Positions 63,049-64,000 of a stretch of 64,000 bases of DNA are shown here, piece after piece (the stretch's first letter is position 1; each line of letters starts with the position of its first letter). The notes beneath the pieces are model-generated. The model did not search any database. It was not told where the DNA came from and saw only the letters and a list, made by a program, of their open reading frames with translations. The DNA comes from Stenopsyche tienmushanensis. Its lineage: Eukaryota > Arthropoda > Insecta > Trichoptera > Stenopsychidae. The translations under genes were made by a program, and so were the position numbers. The stretch covers positions 2,480,001 through 2,544,000 of the forward strand of contig WACJ01000516.1 of the NCBI GenBank assembly GCA_008973525.1. The letters run 5' to 3'.

Positions 63049-64000
63049 CTAGGGGTTGTCGGTTTTCAAAACCGGTTTTAAAAAACCGGGTTTTAGTCAA
63101 AAATTTTGGCCTTCGAAAACAGGTTTTTTTAAATATTGAAAATTCGGTTTTGAATATAAAAACATATTTTTTCATTATTTAAGAATTTTGGACGAAAAAT
63201 ATTGAATGGTTCACTAGACAGCACATGCTCTTGCACTCAACGGGACGACACGTTGGTCTAGGTAAGAAAAAGTTCTTCTCGGAAGAGTTTTTAACTGATT
63301 TTGAACCTTTTTCGTAATTAATTTTTATCTTTAGAACAGGTAGGCTGGAGTAAAATGTGAATCATCTACGAAATTCTCATCGAAAGTATCAATGAGTTCG
63401 TGAAAATTGGAAGTTTGGAAACATTTCAAGAAGGTTTCAGATGGCAAAGTGCGTTGTAATTATTACAACATAATGTTGAGCTGTAAAGGATTATTGACGA
63501 GCAGCCTTTTTGTACATTTGTTTACTAAATATCTGAAACAAAAATGGTTGCCAAAGCCGAACCTTGATCATTCACAGCCGGACCAAGACCCTCCTCTCTT
63601 CCAAAACATGTCTGTATCGAAAATTTCTTAAAAAAGAGTAGCTTAGAGGAAATTATTTTAAGATTAGCAGCAGTGAATAATTTGACTATAAATTTGAAGG
63701 CAAAATTATATTTAAAAGTTTATCTTAATCCGATATTTTGAACCACCTATTGGGTTAATTTTCAAGGATTTATTATGATTATTGATTGTCCTGATAATTT
63801 TAAATTTGGCTTAATATATATATATATAAATTCGTTTTTAACTTTTTGCCTAAAAACCTTAACGCGATCGAACACCCGGCTATTTGTAAAATAATTTATA
63901 TATATATATATGTAATAATGTTTAAATGTAAATTGACATTGTTAATTTCATGTATTAAAGTTTGTGTAATTTTTTCAATATTGAATAAAATTCAAATAAC
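63049..64000 (+). mobile_element. hAT element with BED-finger remnant, cut by window end
   Basis: Starts near ctaggggttgtcggttttc, a hAT-type terminus. An open frame at 63407-63631 encodes WKHFKKVSDGKVRCNYYN, then SLFVHLFTKY, a BED zinc finger as found at the N-terminus of hAT transposases. Two of the zinc ligands are replaced (second Cys by Tyr, last His by Tyr), and a stop follows, so the gene is dead or badly degraded. The rest of the element lies beyond the window. Confidence 0.7.

Noticed and set aside
1..64000. CRISPR arrays, operons, prophage or bacterial-type systems
   Set aside because: Gene structure is eukaryotic throughout. The repeats are dispersed transposons or simple sequence, not regularly spaced arrays.

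Overview
The window is a stretch of animal nuclear DNA, almost certainly from an insect. It has spliced genes with GT-AG introns, long AT-rich non-coding tracts, and many degenerate DNA transposons, tRNA-derived SINE copies and simple repeats. Nothing in it looks prokaryotic. The order of insect cannot be fixed from the sequence alone. Four protein-coding genes can be reconstructed exon by exon; nearly everything else that is recognisable is transposon debris.

Layout: (1) 1-7.9 kb is AT-rich upstream DNA with a few repeat fragments. (2) 7.9-21.3 kb, + strand, holds an 11-exon RBR-type E3 ubiquitin ligase of the RNF19 (dorfin) family. Its 9.4-kb intron 7 contains a complete six-exon gene on the opposite strand (11.4-13.0 kb) for a CHK/EcKL-type small-molecule kinase. 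That gene sits in a sharply GC- and CpG-rich island. (3) 21.3-30.2 kb is intergenic, with small inverted-repeat elements and a composite hAT-like/mariner repeat. (4) 30.2-39.9 kb, + strand, holds a TspanC8-type tetraspanin (Tsp26A/TSPAN33-like). Two homologous, same-phase versions of the seventh coding exon are present, which points to mutually exclusive splicing. A nearly intact mariner, nested inside an older Tigger-like element, lies between them. (5) 45.4-51.3 kb, - strand, holds a nine-exon TMEM135 homologue, tail-to-tail with the tetraspanin. (6) 51.3-64 kb has no recognisable host gene. It holds transposon fragments: hAT-like, mariner, Tigger/pogo-like and TTAA-flanked elements, and a hAT with a BED-finger remnant at the right edge.

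The four genes are not functionally linked: protein ubiquitination at the ER membrane, a putative ecdysteroid or xenobiotic kinase, a tetraspanin scaffold for ADAM10/Kuzbanian, and a peroxisomal/mitochondrial membrane protein. Three host genes and the mariner transposase each need exactly one single-base insertion or deletion to restore a continuous frame. I read this mainly as uncorrected sequencing error, although real lesions are possible. I found no new multi-gene system. The most interesting items are the alternative tetraspanin exon, the nested GC-rich kinase gene, and the families of related inverted-repeat and SINE elements.
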